From: CAJGBR01 sp045637425
Lineage (GTDB): Bacteria > Bacteroidota > Bacteroidia > Bacteroidales > Rikenellaceae
NCBI GenBank assembly: GCA_045637425.1
Contig: JAZTZL010000032.1
Span: 1 to 64,000 of the forward strand
Reading direction: 5' to 3'
Length of the DNA stretch: 64,000 nucleotides
Shown here in pieces: positions 1-8,550 of the stretch. Below the pieces are notes generated by a model. That model saw nothing but the letters and a program-made list of their open reading frames with translations, did no database searches and was not told where the DNA came from. Numbering within the stretch: position 1 is the stretch's first letter; each line of letters opens with the position of its first letter. A program made the position numbers and the translations under genes.

Positions 1-383
1 ACATATACAATTCTTCCAGAACGTTGTTCCCTGTTAAAACCAAACCATCTAAACTCATAGGTAGTGGTTTGTTTCGGCTTTAGTTTAATGCTATATTTAT
101 TGTATGAACCCTCTTTTGAGCCTTTTTCATAGTCAGATTTCTTAGCTTTACCATAACCAACAATCTCAAAATCCTTGCCCCACTTTTTATCTAAATAACA
201 ACCAACTTCAATTTCCTCACCACGCATAATCACAGTGTCTCGTCTTGGTAATAATGGATAAGTCGAGTCAAAACCCCAAGGGGCAAATGACTTGTAGGAT
301 ATACCTTGGTTAACCTTTTGTCCATACACCTCTGGTGATAATCCTACTGCCAACAAAAGAAATAACAAAATATACTTTCTCAT
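1..383 (-). CDS. Secreted small protein, 5' part only (runs off the left edge)
   Basis: An open frame begins at the ATG at 381-383 and stays open to the window edge, giving at least 127 residues. The N-terminus is a signal peptide (MRKYILLFLLLAVGLSPEVYG, cut after about residue 21). The mature part is hydrophilic and ends with a basic beta-type segment containing KLKPKQTTTYEFRW. I do not recognise a named family. The mature region resembles the secreted protein at 55522-56148, which has RRGDTVRF where this one has RRDTVIMRGEEIEV, and VLKPDKTTTYKEG where this one has KLKPKQTTTYEFRW. The two are therefore probably members of one family of small periplasmic or surface proteins. The stop codon lies outside the window. 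Confidence 0.75.
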   Translation of the reverse strand, partial: MRKYILLFLLLAVGLSPEVYGQKVNQGISYKSFAPWGFDSTYPLLPRRDTVIMRGEEIEVGCYLDKKWGKDFEIVGYGKAKKSDYEKGSKEGSYNKYSIKLKPKQTTTYEFRWFGFNREQRSGRIVY

Positions 384-500
384 AATTATTTAGATTTAGT
401 TTAGAAATTAGTTGATATTGCAAATGTATAAAACATTCAACTCTTTTTCAAATATTTATCAATATGTTTTTATATCTTCAGTTGTCACAATAATGCCAAC

Positions 501-528
501 AAAAAAGCACCGAAAAAATCGGTGCTTT
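501..528 (-). terminator. Rho-independent terminator of the DPP IV gene
   Basis: Inverted repeat AAAGCACCGA (504-513) / TCGGTGCTTT (519-528). Read on the minus strand it is followed by a run of six T, about 20 bases after the dipeptidyl peptidase stop codon. Confidence 0.8.
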
Positions 529-548
529 AATTTATCGGTTTGTATTGA

Positions 549-2690
549 TTAGAGATTTTTCTTCACATAGTCGATACAACGGTTCATTAGGTGGTGACGA
601 GCCTCGCCCAATATTGAGTGGTTCTTGTCAGGATAAATCATCATATCGAATTGTTTGCCTGCGTTAACCAACTGGCGAATCATCTCCATAGCATTCTGCA
701 TATGAACATTATCATCTGCCGAGCCGTGAACAATCAGCAACTTACCTTTGAGTCGGTCTGCAAAGTTAATCGGTGAGTTTTGGTCATAACCCTCCGGATT
801 ATTTTGCGGCAATCCGTTATAGATTTCAGTGTAGATTGAATCATAATAGCGCCAGTTTGTAACAGGAGCAATCGAAATAGCAAGTTTGAACACGTCTGCC
901 GATTTGAGGATACAGTTCAAAGACATAAAGCCACCGAAACTCCAGCCGTAGATACCGATTCGCGAGCCGTCTACGTATGGCAGCGTAGCAAGATATTTTG
1001 CAGCATCAGTTTGGTCTACCACTTCAAAGTAACCGAGGTTGCCGTAAGTACATTTACGGAAGTCGGCACCACGATAGCCCGTACCACGACCGTCAACGCA
1101 GACTACGATATAACCCTCTTGCACCAGAGCCTCTTCCCAGGTCATTTGCCAACGGTTCATTACCGATTGCGAGCCTGGACCGCTATACTGAGTCATAAAC
1201 ACAGGGTATTTCTTATTAGGGTCGAAGTTGTTCGGTTTAATCATATAACCGTTCAGCGGAATATCCATTGAGTTTTTGAATGTAAAGAACTCTTTTTGTG
1301 GCACTCCGTACTCCTCGAGCGTAGCCTTAAGTTTGGCATTGTCCTCAATCATACGCACCAACTTACCATCGGCTGTGTGCAGCGAGATAGTCATCGGAGT
1401 AGTTATGTTTGAGTATTTTGACATATAGTATTTCATACCCTTCGAGAAGTTGATAGTGTATGTACCAGCTTCGGGAGTAATTCTCTTCTTGCCCTTGCCA
1501 TTCAGTTTGATTGAATAGAGATTCTTTTCGAGCGGAGATGTTTCGGTAGACATATAATATACAATGCCTTTTTTCTCATCGACACCGCAGAGTTGAGTAA
1601 CTTCCCACTGTCCATCAGTAATTTGGTTAAGGAAACCTTTGCTAATTGAGTAGAGGTACATATGACGCCAGCCGTTGCGTTCGCTAAAGACGATATAGCG
1701 GTCGCCATCTTCGAGGAATGTAGCAGTTTCGCTGCTGATGCGCTCGATATATCTCGGGTCGCTCTCTTCGTAGACAACCTTTGTCGAGCCATCATTATTG
1801 GCCACCAGCAGGTCGATGTCGTTCTGGAGTCGATTCGCACGGAACAGTGTCAGTTGTCCCTTCGAGGTCCACTGAATCCAGGGAATATATTGGTCTTTCT
1901 CCTCGCCCACGTCGATTTTTGTACGCTCGCCCGATTCGAGGTCGTGAACGTAGATGTCTACATAGGCATTAGGTTCGCCAGCCTTAGGGTATTTGAACGA
2001 ATATACTGTAGGATAGAGTTTATTGTCAAAGCGGTTCATTGGATATACGCTCACATGCGACTCGTCAAATCTGTAATATGCAATCTTTTTCGAGTCGGGT
2101 GACCATTGGAATCCGTCTGTGAATCCAAACTCCTCTTCATAAACCCAATCGGTGTGTCCGTTGATGATGTTATTGTACTTGCCGTCTGTTGTAAGTTGAG
2201 AAAGTTCTCCGCTTTGTACATCAACAACAAACAGATTGTTTTCTCTGACGAAAGCGATTTTCTTACCGTCGGGCGAGAAACGTGCAATTTTTTGATTACC
2301 CTCTGTGAGCAGCGGTTTCAGTTCGCCTGTCTCGATAACATACAGATAGTAGTCTGCAGTATATGAGTGGCGGTAAATTGGGTTCACGTTGGTCTCGAGA
2401 AGGATTGTCTTTTCATCGGGACTAAGTTGATAACCTGAAGGTGTTATAGCAGGTTTTACGCTACCGTTATCAAACATTACACCTTCCAATTGACCAGTTG
2501 CGTAGCTGTAACGAACAACTTTTCCTTTGTTCAGCGCGGTGTAGCTCAAACCGTTTGCCATTGAACGTGGAGCCGGAACAGACTTTTGAGAGAATGTTCC
2601 CTTTTGAATGTCTGCGTATGTGAATGGCTTGCCTGCATTTGCACAAACCATTGAACAGCAGAGAGCTAATGATAAGATTAGTTTCTTCAT
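549..2690 (-). CDS. Dipeptidyl peptidase IV (S9B prolyl peptidase), exported
   Basis: A 713-residue serine peptidase that removes N-terminal Xaa-Pro dipeptides in the periplasm or at the surface. Residues 1-19 form a signal peptide. Residues about 80-430 are the beta-propeller, with the acidic EEE (185-187) that anchors the substrate N-terminus in DPP IV. The C-terminal alpha/beta-hydrolase domain carries the nucleophile in GWSFGG (Ser584), the acid in GSADDN (Asp659) and the base in DKNHS (His691). Length and motif order match DPP IV enzymes of Bacteroidales. It is monocistronic, with its own promoter and terminator. The start is the only ATG that gives a signal peptide. The broader S9 acylaminoacyl peptidases are the alternative, but the Glu cluster favours DPP IV. 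Confidence 0.93.
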   Translation of the reverse strand: MKKLILSLALCCSMVCANAGKPFTYADIQKGTFSQKSVPAPRSMANGLSYTALNKGKVVRYSYATGQLEGVMFDNGSVKPAITPSGYQLSPDEKTILLETNVNPIYRHSYTADYYLYVIETGELKPLLTEGNQKIARFSPDGKKIAFVRENNLFVVDVQSGELSQLTTDGKYNNIINGHTDWVYEEEFGFTDGFQWSPDSKKIAYYRFDESHVSVYPMNRFDNKLYPTVYSFKYPKAGEPNAYVDIYVHDLESGERTKIDVGEEKDQYIPWIQWTSKGQLTLFRANRLQNDIDLLVANNDGSTKVVYEESDPRYIERISSETATFLEDGDRYIVFSERNGWRHMYLYSISKGFLNQITDGQWEVTQLCGVDEKKGIVYYMSTETSPLEKNLYSIKLNGKGKKRITPEAGTYTINFSKGMKYYMSKYSNITTPMTISLHTADGKLVRMIEDNAKLKATLEEYGVPQKEFFTFKNSMDIPLNGYMIKPNNFDPNKKYPVFMTQYSGPGSQSVMNRWQMTWEEALVQEGYIVVCVDGRGTGYRGADFRKCTYGNLGYFEVVDQTDAAKYLATLPYVDGSRIGIYGWSFGGFMSLNCILKSADVFKLAISIAPVTNWRYYDSIYTEIYNGLPQNNPEGYDQNSPINFADRLKGKLLIVHGSADDNVHMQNAMEMIRQLVNAGKQFDMMIYPDKNHSILGEARHHLMNRCIDYVKKNL

Positions 2691-2730
2691 ATTTTTGTTT
2701 ATTTGTAATTATTCATCTTAATAACGTCCA

Positions 2731-2762
2731 CAAAGGTAGTCAAAACGCCATAGATTTACAAA
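2731..2762 (-). promoter_or_regulatory. Bacteroidota-type promoter of the DPP IV gene
   Basis: On the minus strand TACCTTTG (2731-2738) is preceded by TTTG (2759-2762) with 20 bases between, matching the TTTG-N19/21-TAnnTTTG consensus. Confidence 0.75.
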
Positions 2763-2821
2763 CTGAAAATTAGGCTGTTTGAAAAAAAATACAAAAAAAT
2801 TAAAAAAAAGTTGCAAAAAAT

Positions 2822-2852
2822 TTTGCAGATTAAAAAACTTGCCGTACCTTTG
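2822..2852 (+). promoter_or_regulatory. Promoter of tRNA-Asn
   Basis: TTTG (2822-2825), 19 bases, then TACCTTTG (2845-2852), 34 bases upstream of the tRNA. This is one of the best consensus matches in the window. Confidence 0.8.
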
Positions 2853-2886
2853 CATCGCAATCGAGAGGGATTGTGAACAAAAAAAT

Positions 2887-2963
2887 TCCTCAATAGCTCA
2901 GTTGGTTAGAGCACCTGACTGTTAATCAGGGGGTCCTAGGTTCAAGTCCTAGTTGAGGAGCCA
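2887..2963 (+). tRNA. tRNA-Asn (anticodon GTT)
   Basis: A cloverleaf can be folded by eye. The acceptor stem is TCCTCAA / TTGAGGA (2887-2893 / 2953-2959), and the D arm contains AGCTCAGTTGGTTAGAGC. The anticodon stem-loop is CCTGA-CTGTTAA-TCAGG with anticodon GTT, and the T loop is TTCAAGT. The discriminator is G and CCA is encoded at 2961-2963. A strong terminator follows directly, so it is transcribed alone. Confidence 0.97.
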
Positions 2964-2971
2964 ACAAGATG

Positions 2972-3004
2972 AAAGACCGCTTAACTTTGTTAGGCGGTCT
3001 TTTT
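2972..3004 (+). terminator. Terminator of tRNA-Asn
   Basis: An 11-bp stem (2975-2985 with 2989-2999, one G-T pair) extended by A-T pairs, three-base loop, then TTTTT. Confidence 0.88.
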
Positions 3005-3094
3005 GTTTTCTCACTGTTTACTTGCAGAACGTGTGAGTGAAGCAAGTCTGGCAATAATTACAATTGTATGATTTTAAGTGTATTATAAAAACAC

Positions 3095-3130
3095 CTTCTG
3101 TAAGTTTTAGAAATCTAAAACTTACAGAAG
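3095..3130 (-). terminator. Perfect 17-bp inverted repeat, probable terminator of the macroglobulin gene
   Basis: Arms 3095-3111 and 3114-3130 are perfectly complementary with a two-base loop. On the minus strand the hairpin starts about 20 bases after the alpha-2-macroglobulin stop and is followed by GTGTTTTTATAAT. Position and T run suggest termination. The length and perfection are more than a terminator needs, so a small repetitive element is the alternative. Confidence 0.6.
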
Positions 3131-3149
3131 ACTAAATTGTACTAAGTTT

Positions 3150-6100
3150 TTACCTTTTCACTGATATATTTTCGCCTTTTGTACGAGCCGAAATATCGCC
3201 ATTGTACATTGACTCTACAACTACGCCAGGCAGATAGAATTCGCCCGCATACGTAGCCGACAATCGGGTTTCAATCTCCAATGGACGCGAATCATTCAAA
3301 TTAAAGTAAACCATAATTCGGTCATCGCGCACATCATGATACTCAACTCTGCCATCGAGTTGCTTACTGCCATCAGAGCGAATCTCCCACCCAGACGGGA
3401 ACACCTGCGTCAATGCAATATTTTCATAATTTAGCGCCGTTGCAGTAGGCGTTATCGTAATTCGCACTCGGAAATCCTTACCCAATTTCAACTGCGAAAC
3501 ATCTAATTTAACCCCATTTTCATCGAGATAATCCACCCTAACTGAAAGATTATTCATCACCTCCTGTTCCTCACCGCGAATCGGCACACCGACACTCTCC
3601 ATCGTGAGGTATATCGTATGCGAATTATTATTACAGATCTGCACCTTCACATCACCCTCCAATGCCTTTGCATCAATATCCACCTTTTCGATGGGTGAAG
3701 TCGAAATCAACTTATTTGACCTGTTAGCCACTACATAATCCACATCAAGCGAGCTATCATCTTCACTCGGTTCGACAATTTGCGCTACGGCCATCAACGC
3801 CCACGCAGCAGACTGCGTGCTCAACCAACGACCTGAGGATAATGACTCTGCAAGTTGCCTAGCCATTTGATATGCCTGCGTCTGATTACCCACGCCTTTA
3901 TATATTACAGCCTCGATTGCGAGGTCGCGTTCTGCCGAACCGAAACATTCGGAAGCTGAATTTTTCGGTTCCATTTGTTGAGCAGACTCCAACAGCGTGC
4001 GGCTCAAATCCTTACGACCATCTGCAGCGTATGCTCCTGCCAGCAGTCGCTTTGACAACGGAGTGAGCGAAGTATTTTCACGCAGTCGGTTCATCGCTCC
4101 TCGGTCTGATTCGCCAGCCAAAGCCAAAACCCACAGACGATAGGCCTGCGACTCTTGCGCTCCGTCTTGCGCTCCGTCTTGCGCGCGCCACGTCTTGGCA
4201 ACAGCCTTTTCATAGTCCAGCCAGCGTTCAAACAGCCCAATAGGCAGCGCATAACCCATATTCTGAGCCTCAACCATAAAGTGTCCTGCCCAGATAGATG
4301 CCCATTTATTCACTCGATTTTCGCCCGGCCAGTAACTCAGGCTACCATCTTGACGACGATATTTCAGCAATTTGTTCAGAACAGAATTGACATTTGACTG
4401 TACTCTCCGCTGTTCATCTTCATTCAGATTGGTTACCTTATTGAGATAAAGTTGTGGAAATGCCCCCGAAACAATCTGTTCGAGACAACCGTGCGGATAT
4501 TCGGTCAATTCAGCCAGCCTTCCCGAAATATCCACAGCCAACAACGTAGAAAGGCTAAAACTCAAACTATTCGTACCCCTTCTGCCTGCAAGACGGAACG
4601 TACTGTCAAACCTGCTATTGGGAGCAATTACAGCCATAGTTCTTACCCGACTTTTGACATTCGAATCCTGAATATTTATCTCAACCATATCTGTTGCCGA
4701 ATCGTCTGCACTAGAGCACTTGACCGATACCGAGCCGAACGCAGGTACAGACGATGCCTTAACTTTGAATACTACGGTCTGTTCGCCCTCCTTCTTGAAC
4801 GATATTTGTTCAGTTGAGTTACCCACTACAGCAAAGCCCTTCAGTCCGAGCAATTCAACTTTCACATCGCCTACATTATCCTGCATCGCAAATACCGTAA
4901 CAGGAATTTCGACCACATCATCAGTAGCTACAGTTCGAGGCAACGTCATTAGGGTCATCAGCGGTTTTCGAACAAAACTGCGTGTTTCGGCCGAACCGAA
5001 TGCACGCCCCTTATGTGATGCAACGACCATAGTCCTGACGGCACCGACATAATTGGGTAATACTACGGAATGTTTTGCTGTCTGGTTGGGAGCCAACTCA
5101 AACGGACCCAAAAACTTCACAACAGGCGTAAAACGCTGTGCCTTAATATCCCCACGGGAGATTATCTCATCATCACCGCCAACCGAGAAAAGCTGTTCGA
5201 TGCTACCGCCGTATGCTCCGATTACATCGTTGTACATATCCCAAGTCCTGATTCCCAAAGCCTCTCGAGCATAGAACTTGTTCCACGGGTTGGGCGTTGC
5301 GAATCGGGTCAGATCGAGCAGTCCCTCATCTACGATTGCCAATGTGTAGCTCATCGGCGTACCATTCTTTTCGGATACTTCTATTGTGTATTGCTGTTCG
5401 GGGCGCACCTCTTGCGGAGCCTTAACCTTTGGCTCGAGTTGCGTGGTAACATCATCGACCAAAAGAGGAATAACTCCATATAATCTGATTGGCGCATCAT
5501 TCTTCAGGCGACCATAGGGCTGAATAAGCGATACCCAAACATAAACATTGGGCAACATTTTTTCATTTGTAACAATCTCTGCCACCGTAGTAATATCTTC
5601 GCAATCAACCCATTTCGACTCAAGCACACCAGCCGACGACTCAATCGTAACCAATGCTCGAGCACCTTTTGCCGATGGAAATGAAATCTTCGCACTCTCT
5701 CCCACCCTGTATCGTTCCTTATCGGTTGTGATTGTCAATAACGTAGCCTCGTCTGTATCTCCCGTACTATGAGGAGAGTCAGCCCAATCCACTCTAACAA
5801 GTTTCGCAGTCGAGTGTCCGCCCTGCAAATCGCGCACGCGAATAGCATATAGTCCCCAATCAACATTACCCCATTTGTATTCGAACTGCCCCTTGCCATT
5901 CTTAATTTTAACCTTTTGTGTCATTACCGTACGGTCGATACTGTTTCTCATAAAGTATGCACGATTGCCATCGCTGACATTCCACCACCATTCCCAATCC
6001 ATCTTGTGAATCTCAACCTCAACTTCGGCATCATCAATCTTTTTGCCCTTGTAATCGACCATTATCAAATCAAACTTATGTTCGCATTCTGTTTCGATAA

Positions 6101-8504
6101 ACATTTCAGAATCAGATTCGGGCAGCCTCATTCCCACAAATCGCTCGAACGGAGCACACTTCACATTAAACACATCTGTACTGAAATTGCCACTGGGTTC
6201 AAACACTCGAGCAGTAACCTTTGCCGACAACATTCCCGGAGCCTGCTCCAGCCCCTCAATGTTTTTGACAAATCGCAAACGTCCCTCCGAATCCAACTGC
6301 GACGAAACAATCTCAATCCTCTGACCATAAAACTCTTTCGAGTCATCATTGAAATGGCAGTCCTTATACTCGGCAAATGGCATCACAGCAGGCTCAAATT
6401 CGGCCTCAACTTTAGCCTTCATACCCGAAGCCTTTGCTCCGTGCAGCCACTCCGCATACATCATACCCCTAAATGAAGATGTAACTACAGGTGCACAATC
6501 TACATTTATTTTCAGACGATTAGGTTTGATTGTTTCAATCCTGACACTCTTTTCAAACGTAGTACTGCCAAGTTCAACCTTGACGGTATATACTCCCGTA
6601 ATTGCCTCAGCATCGCTCTGCAGCGTGAATGTACAGATTCCATCTTTGCCCAACACTGCACTTTGAGCCGACACCAATTGTCCACGAGGATCGAAAAAAC
6701 TAATCTTCAGCGGGTGATTTTCAGGCAGCGACTGTCTCTTATCACACAACATAAAGGTCATATACATAGTATCTCCGGGACGCCACACACCACGTTCGCC
6801 ATAGATAAATCCATTGAGATCCCCCGGCACGCTCTGTCCCTGCACATCGAATCGGCTCACCGACAAGTTGCCACCCTCTGCCATTCGAAGGTAGCCCTTA
6901 ACTCCGCGCGACGTGACCACCACAATGTGCGGTTCGTCGGGGACCTTGATATTACACATACCGTGTGTATCGGTTTTATCTCGACCCACACACTGATTCG
7001 TAAAATCATATATCTCGACATCGGCACCCGACTCAGGCGAAGTGGTCAGCAGATTGGATACATACACCGATACACTATTTTGGTAGTCGCATTTGGCTGT
7101 AATACCCAAATTTGACATCAGTATATTAATTCTCTGCTGGGGCGGAATCCACATATATTCATCATCATCTACGCCACGAATTGTAACTCGATAGATTGCA
7201 TTTTTATCGTTGCCAATCAGTTGTCCTACATCTAATTGGTATATCTTGGGATTTTTCAGTTCGCGGCTCAGCGAATCACCCAGCACGATGCGTTTTGTAG
7301 CGATAACTTTACCTACTCGATAAATCTCCATATTTCCATCGAGCGGATTCTCTTGCAAGAACTGCAAAATGTTATTCGAGAAAATCTGCGTAACCTGCAC
7401 CTCAACCTCTTGGTAATTCACACTGCGGAACGGTATCTTCATAGACGAAGCAGTGGGCAGTATACTGCCGCCCTTTATAAACTCGACCGACGGTGTCAAA
7501 TCGGCAAAATTCACAGTTCGGAGATAATCCTCCTGCAACACCTTATCATTCCGAGACTTAATACCCTGACGTACTGTCAATTCATAGCTACCAATCAGTC
7601 TCGACACGGGATAAATATAGACCTTATTCACTACCGACATAAATCTCATCTGCGGCGAGGAGGTCATTTCAAAGTAATCGCCCAGACGCTGCGATTTGGC
7701 AATGGCATCTGAAAACGTAGCTACTATCCTAAATTCCGGGTCATACTCCACCGAGATATTCAACAATCGAAAGGCATCTTGTTCGGGGATTTCCACTTCA
7801 AATTTTTCGGTACGTTTGCTACCCATAATTTTGCCGTCCACCTCTATTTGCAGTTGCTCGGCCTGCTCACCCGACCAGATTGAGTCTATCACAAACTTGT
7901 GGCGCATATTTCGATTTTCGTGGCTCCACGTCACGGGCAGCTTGCGATTATTTATCTTAAGCATCTTTTCTGCCTTTTCTGCCGAAAAAGAGTCGTCGGT
8001 GGTTATATAACCCTCCAATCTGTAACAATTCGTCTGTTCTTCATACATCGACAAATCCTCAACCACTGCCGAGAAGTTGGGGTTTATGGTATAAATTTCA
8101 AAGCGATACTTTCGGGGAGAATTACTGATATTAACCAATTTGGTCATATTCACCTCGACATTATATTTTTGTCCGAAAGCGAGCGGCTCGGCAGGTCTGA
8201 ATTCAATGGTATAATTATCCAACCATATTGCGCGCCCTTTCACCGAGGGTGAAATGGCAAAAATTCCATCTTCGCACAAATCGCCATTCGAGTGGTTCTT
8301 CACCAACGTAGCCTTATCAGACAGAGAAATACATATCGGTGAACCGACCGACACACAGCCAGATGTATGCGCCTCGATGCCGGGGTGCAACTCGTCGGAG
8401 AGCGCAGATGTATCCTTCAATCTGGGGTATAGATATAGCGCAGCTGCCAAAACTACGGCTGCCAAAACTGATGTTATACTAATGATGGTTCCAGAGCGTT
8501 TCAT
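3150..8504 (-). CDS. Alpha-2-macroglobulin family protein with thioester (bacterial A2M)
   Basis: The protein has 1784 residues from the ATG at 8502-8504. A longer reading from 8588 is rejected because it crosses the promoter and would overlap the divergent gene. An N-terminal hydrophobic segment (about residues 5-24) anchors it to the membrane facing the periplasm. Macroglobulin (MG) domains follow, with the hallmark YGERGVWRPGD. Next come an A2M domain (FLGPFELAPNQT, VLPNYVGAVR) and the thioester motif YPHGCLEQ with Cys at about residue 1340 (codon 4485-4487). A helical thioester domain and a C-terminal beta domain close the protein. In this family an attacking protease cleaves a bait region and is trapped covalently. 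The divergent neighbour is PBP1C, the same partnership as E. coli yfhM-pbpC, where the pair is thought to protect and repair the envelope. Confidence 0.93.
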   Translation of the reverse strand: MKRSGTIISITSVLAAVVLAAALYLYPRLKDTSALSDELHPGIEAHTSGCVSVGSPICISLSDKATLVKNHSNGDLCEDGIFAISPSVKGRAIWLDNYTIEFRPAEPLAFGQKYNVEVNMTKLVNISNSPRKYRFEIYTINPNFSAVVEDLSMYEEQTNCYRLEGYITTDDSFSAEKAEKMLKINNRKLPVTWSHENRNMRHKFVIDSIWSGEQAEQLQIEVDGKIMGSKRTEKFEVEIPEQDAFRLLNISVEYDPEFRIVATFSDAIAKSQRLGDYFEMTSSPQMRFMSVVNKVYIYPVSRLIGSYELTVRQGIKSRNDKVLQEDYLRTVNFADLTPSVEFIKGGSILPTASSMKIPFRSVNYQEVEVQVTQIFSNNILQFLQENPLDGNMEIYRVGKVIATKRIVLGDSLSRELKNPKIYQLDVGQLIGNDKNAIYRVTIRGVDDDEYMWIPPQQRINILMSNLGITAKCDYQNSVSVYVSNLLTTSPESGADVEIYDFTNQCVGRDKTDTHGMCNIKVPDEPHIVVVTSRGVKGYLRMAEGGNLSVSRFDVQGQSVPGDLNGFIYGERGVWRPGDTMYMTFMLCDKRQSLPENHPLKISFFDPRGQLVSAQSAVLGKDGICTFTLQSDAEAITGVYTVKVELGSTTFEKSVRIETIKPNRLKINVDCAPVVTSSFRGMMYAEWLHGAKASGMKAKVEAEFEPAVMPFAEYKDCHFNDDSKEFYGQRIEIVSSQLDSEGRLRFVKNIEGLEQAPGMLSAKVTARVFEPSGNFSTDVFNVKCAPFERFVGMRLPESDSEMFIETECEHKFDLIMVDYKGKKIDDAEVEVEIHKMDWEWWWNVSDGNRAYFMRNSIDRTVMTQKVKIKNGKGQFEYKWGNVDWGLYAIRVRDLQGGHSTAKLVRVDWADSPHSTGDTDEATLLTITTDKERYRVGESAKISFPSAKGARALVTIESSAGVLESKWVDCEDITTVAEIVTNEKMLPNVYVWVSLIQPYGRLKNDAPIRLYGVIPLLVDDVTTQLEPKVKAPQEVRPEQQYTIEVSEKNGTPMSYTLAIVDEGLLDLTRFATPNPWNKFYAREALGIRTWDMYNDVIGAYGGSIEQLFSVGGDDEIISRGDIKAQRFTPVVKFLGPFELAPNQTAKHSVVLPNYVGAVRTMVVASHKGRAFGSAETRSFVRKPLMTLMTLPRTVATDDVVEIPVTVFAMQDNVGDVKVELLGLKGFAVVGNSTEQISFKKEGEQTVVFKVKASSVPAFGSVSVKCSSADDSATDMVEINIQDSNVKSRVRTMAVIAPNSRFDSTFRLAGRRGTNSLSFSLSTLLAVDISGRLAELTEYPHGCLEQIVSGAFPQLYLNKVTNLNEDEQRRVQSNVNSVLNKLLKYRRQDGSLSYWPGENRVNKWASIWAGHFMVEAQNMGYALPIGLFERWLDYEKAVAKTWRAQDGAQDGAQESQAYRLWVLALAGESDRGAMNRLRENTSLTPLSKRLLAGAYAADGRKDLSRTLLESAQQMEPKNSASECFGSAERDLAIEAVIYKGVGNQTQAYQMARQLAESLSSGRWLSTQSAAWALMAVAQIVEPSEDDSSLDVDYVVANRSNKLISTSPIEKVDIDAKALEGDVKVQICNNNSHTIYLTMESVGVPIRGEEQEVMNNLSVRVDYLDENGVKLDVSQLKLGKDFRVRITITPTATALNYENIALTQVFPSGWEIRSDGSKQLDGRVEYHDVRDDRIMVYFNLNDSRPLEIETRLSATYAGEFYLPGVVVESMYNGDISARTKGENISVKR

Positions 8505-8532
8505 ACGAAAAAATTTATTAATTTTGTTTTCG

Positions 8533-8540
8533 CAAAAATA
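8533..8540 (-). promoter_or_regulatory. -7 element of the macroglobulin gene
   Basis: Minus-strand TATTTTTG fits TAnnTTTG and lies 28 bases before the chosen start codon at 8504. This supports the shorter start. The divergent pbpC begins at 8551, so both promoters share about 50 bases. Confidence 0.55.
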
Positions 8541-8550
8541 ATAAAACTTA

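Noticed and set aside
1662..2102. Long open frame antisense to the DPP IV gene
   Set aside because: It lies wholly inside a well-identified gene on the other strand and its translation has no protein-like features. Many similar antisense frames occur over the other long genes and were dropped for the same reason.
2868..2890. Possible Rex site (TTGTGAACA) before tRNA-Asn
   Set aside because: Only half of the palindrome is present and it lies downstream of the -7 element without a matching second half.
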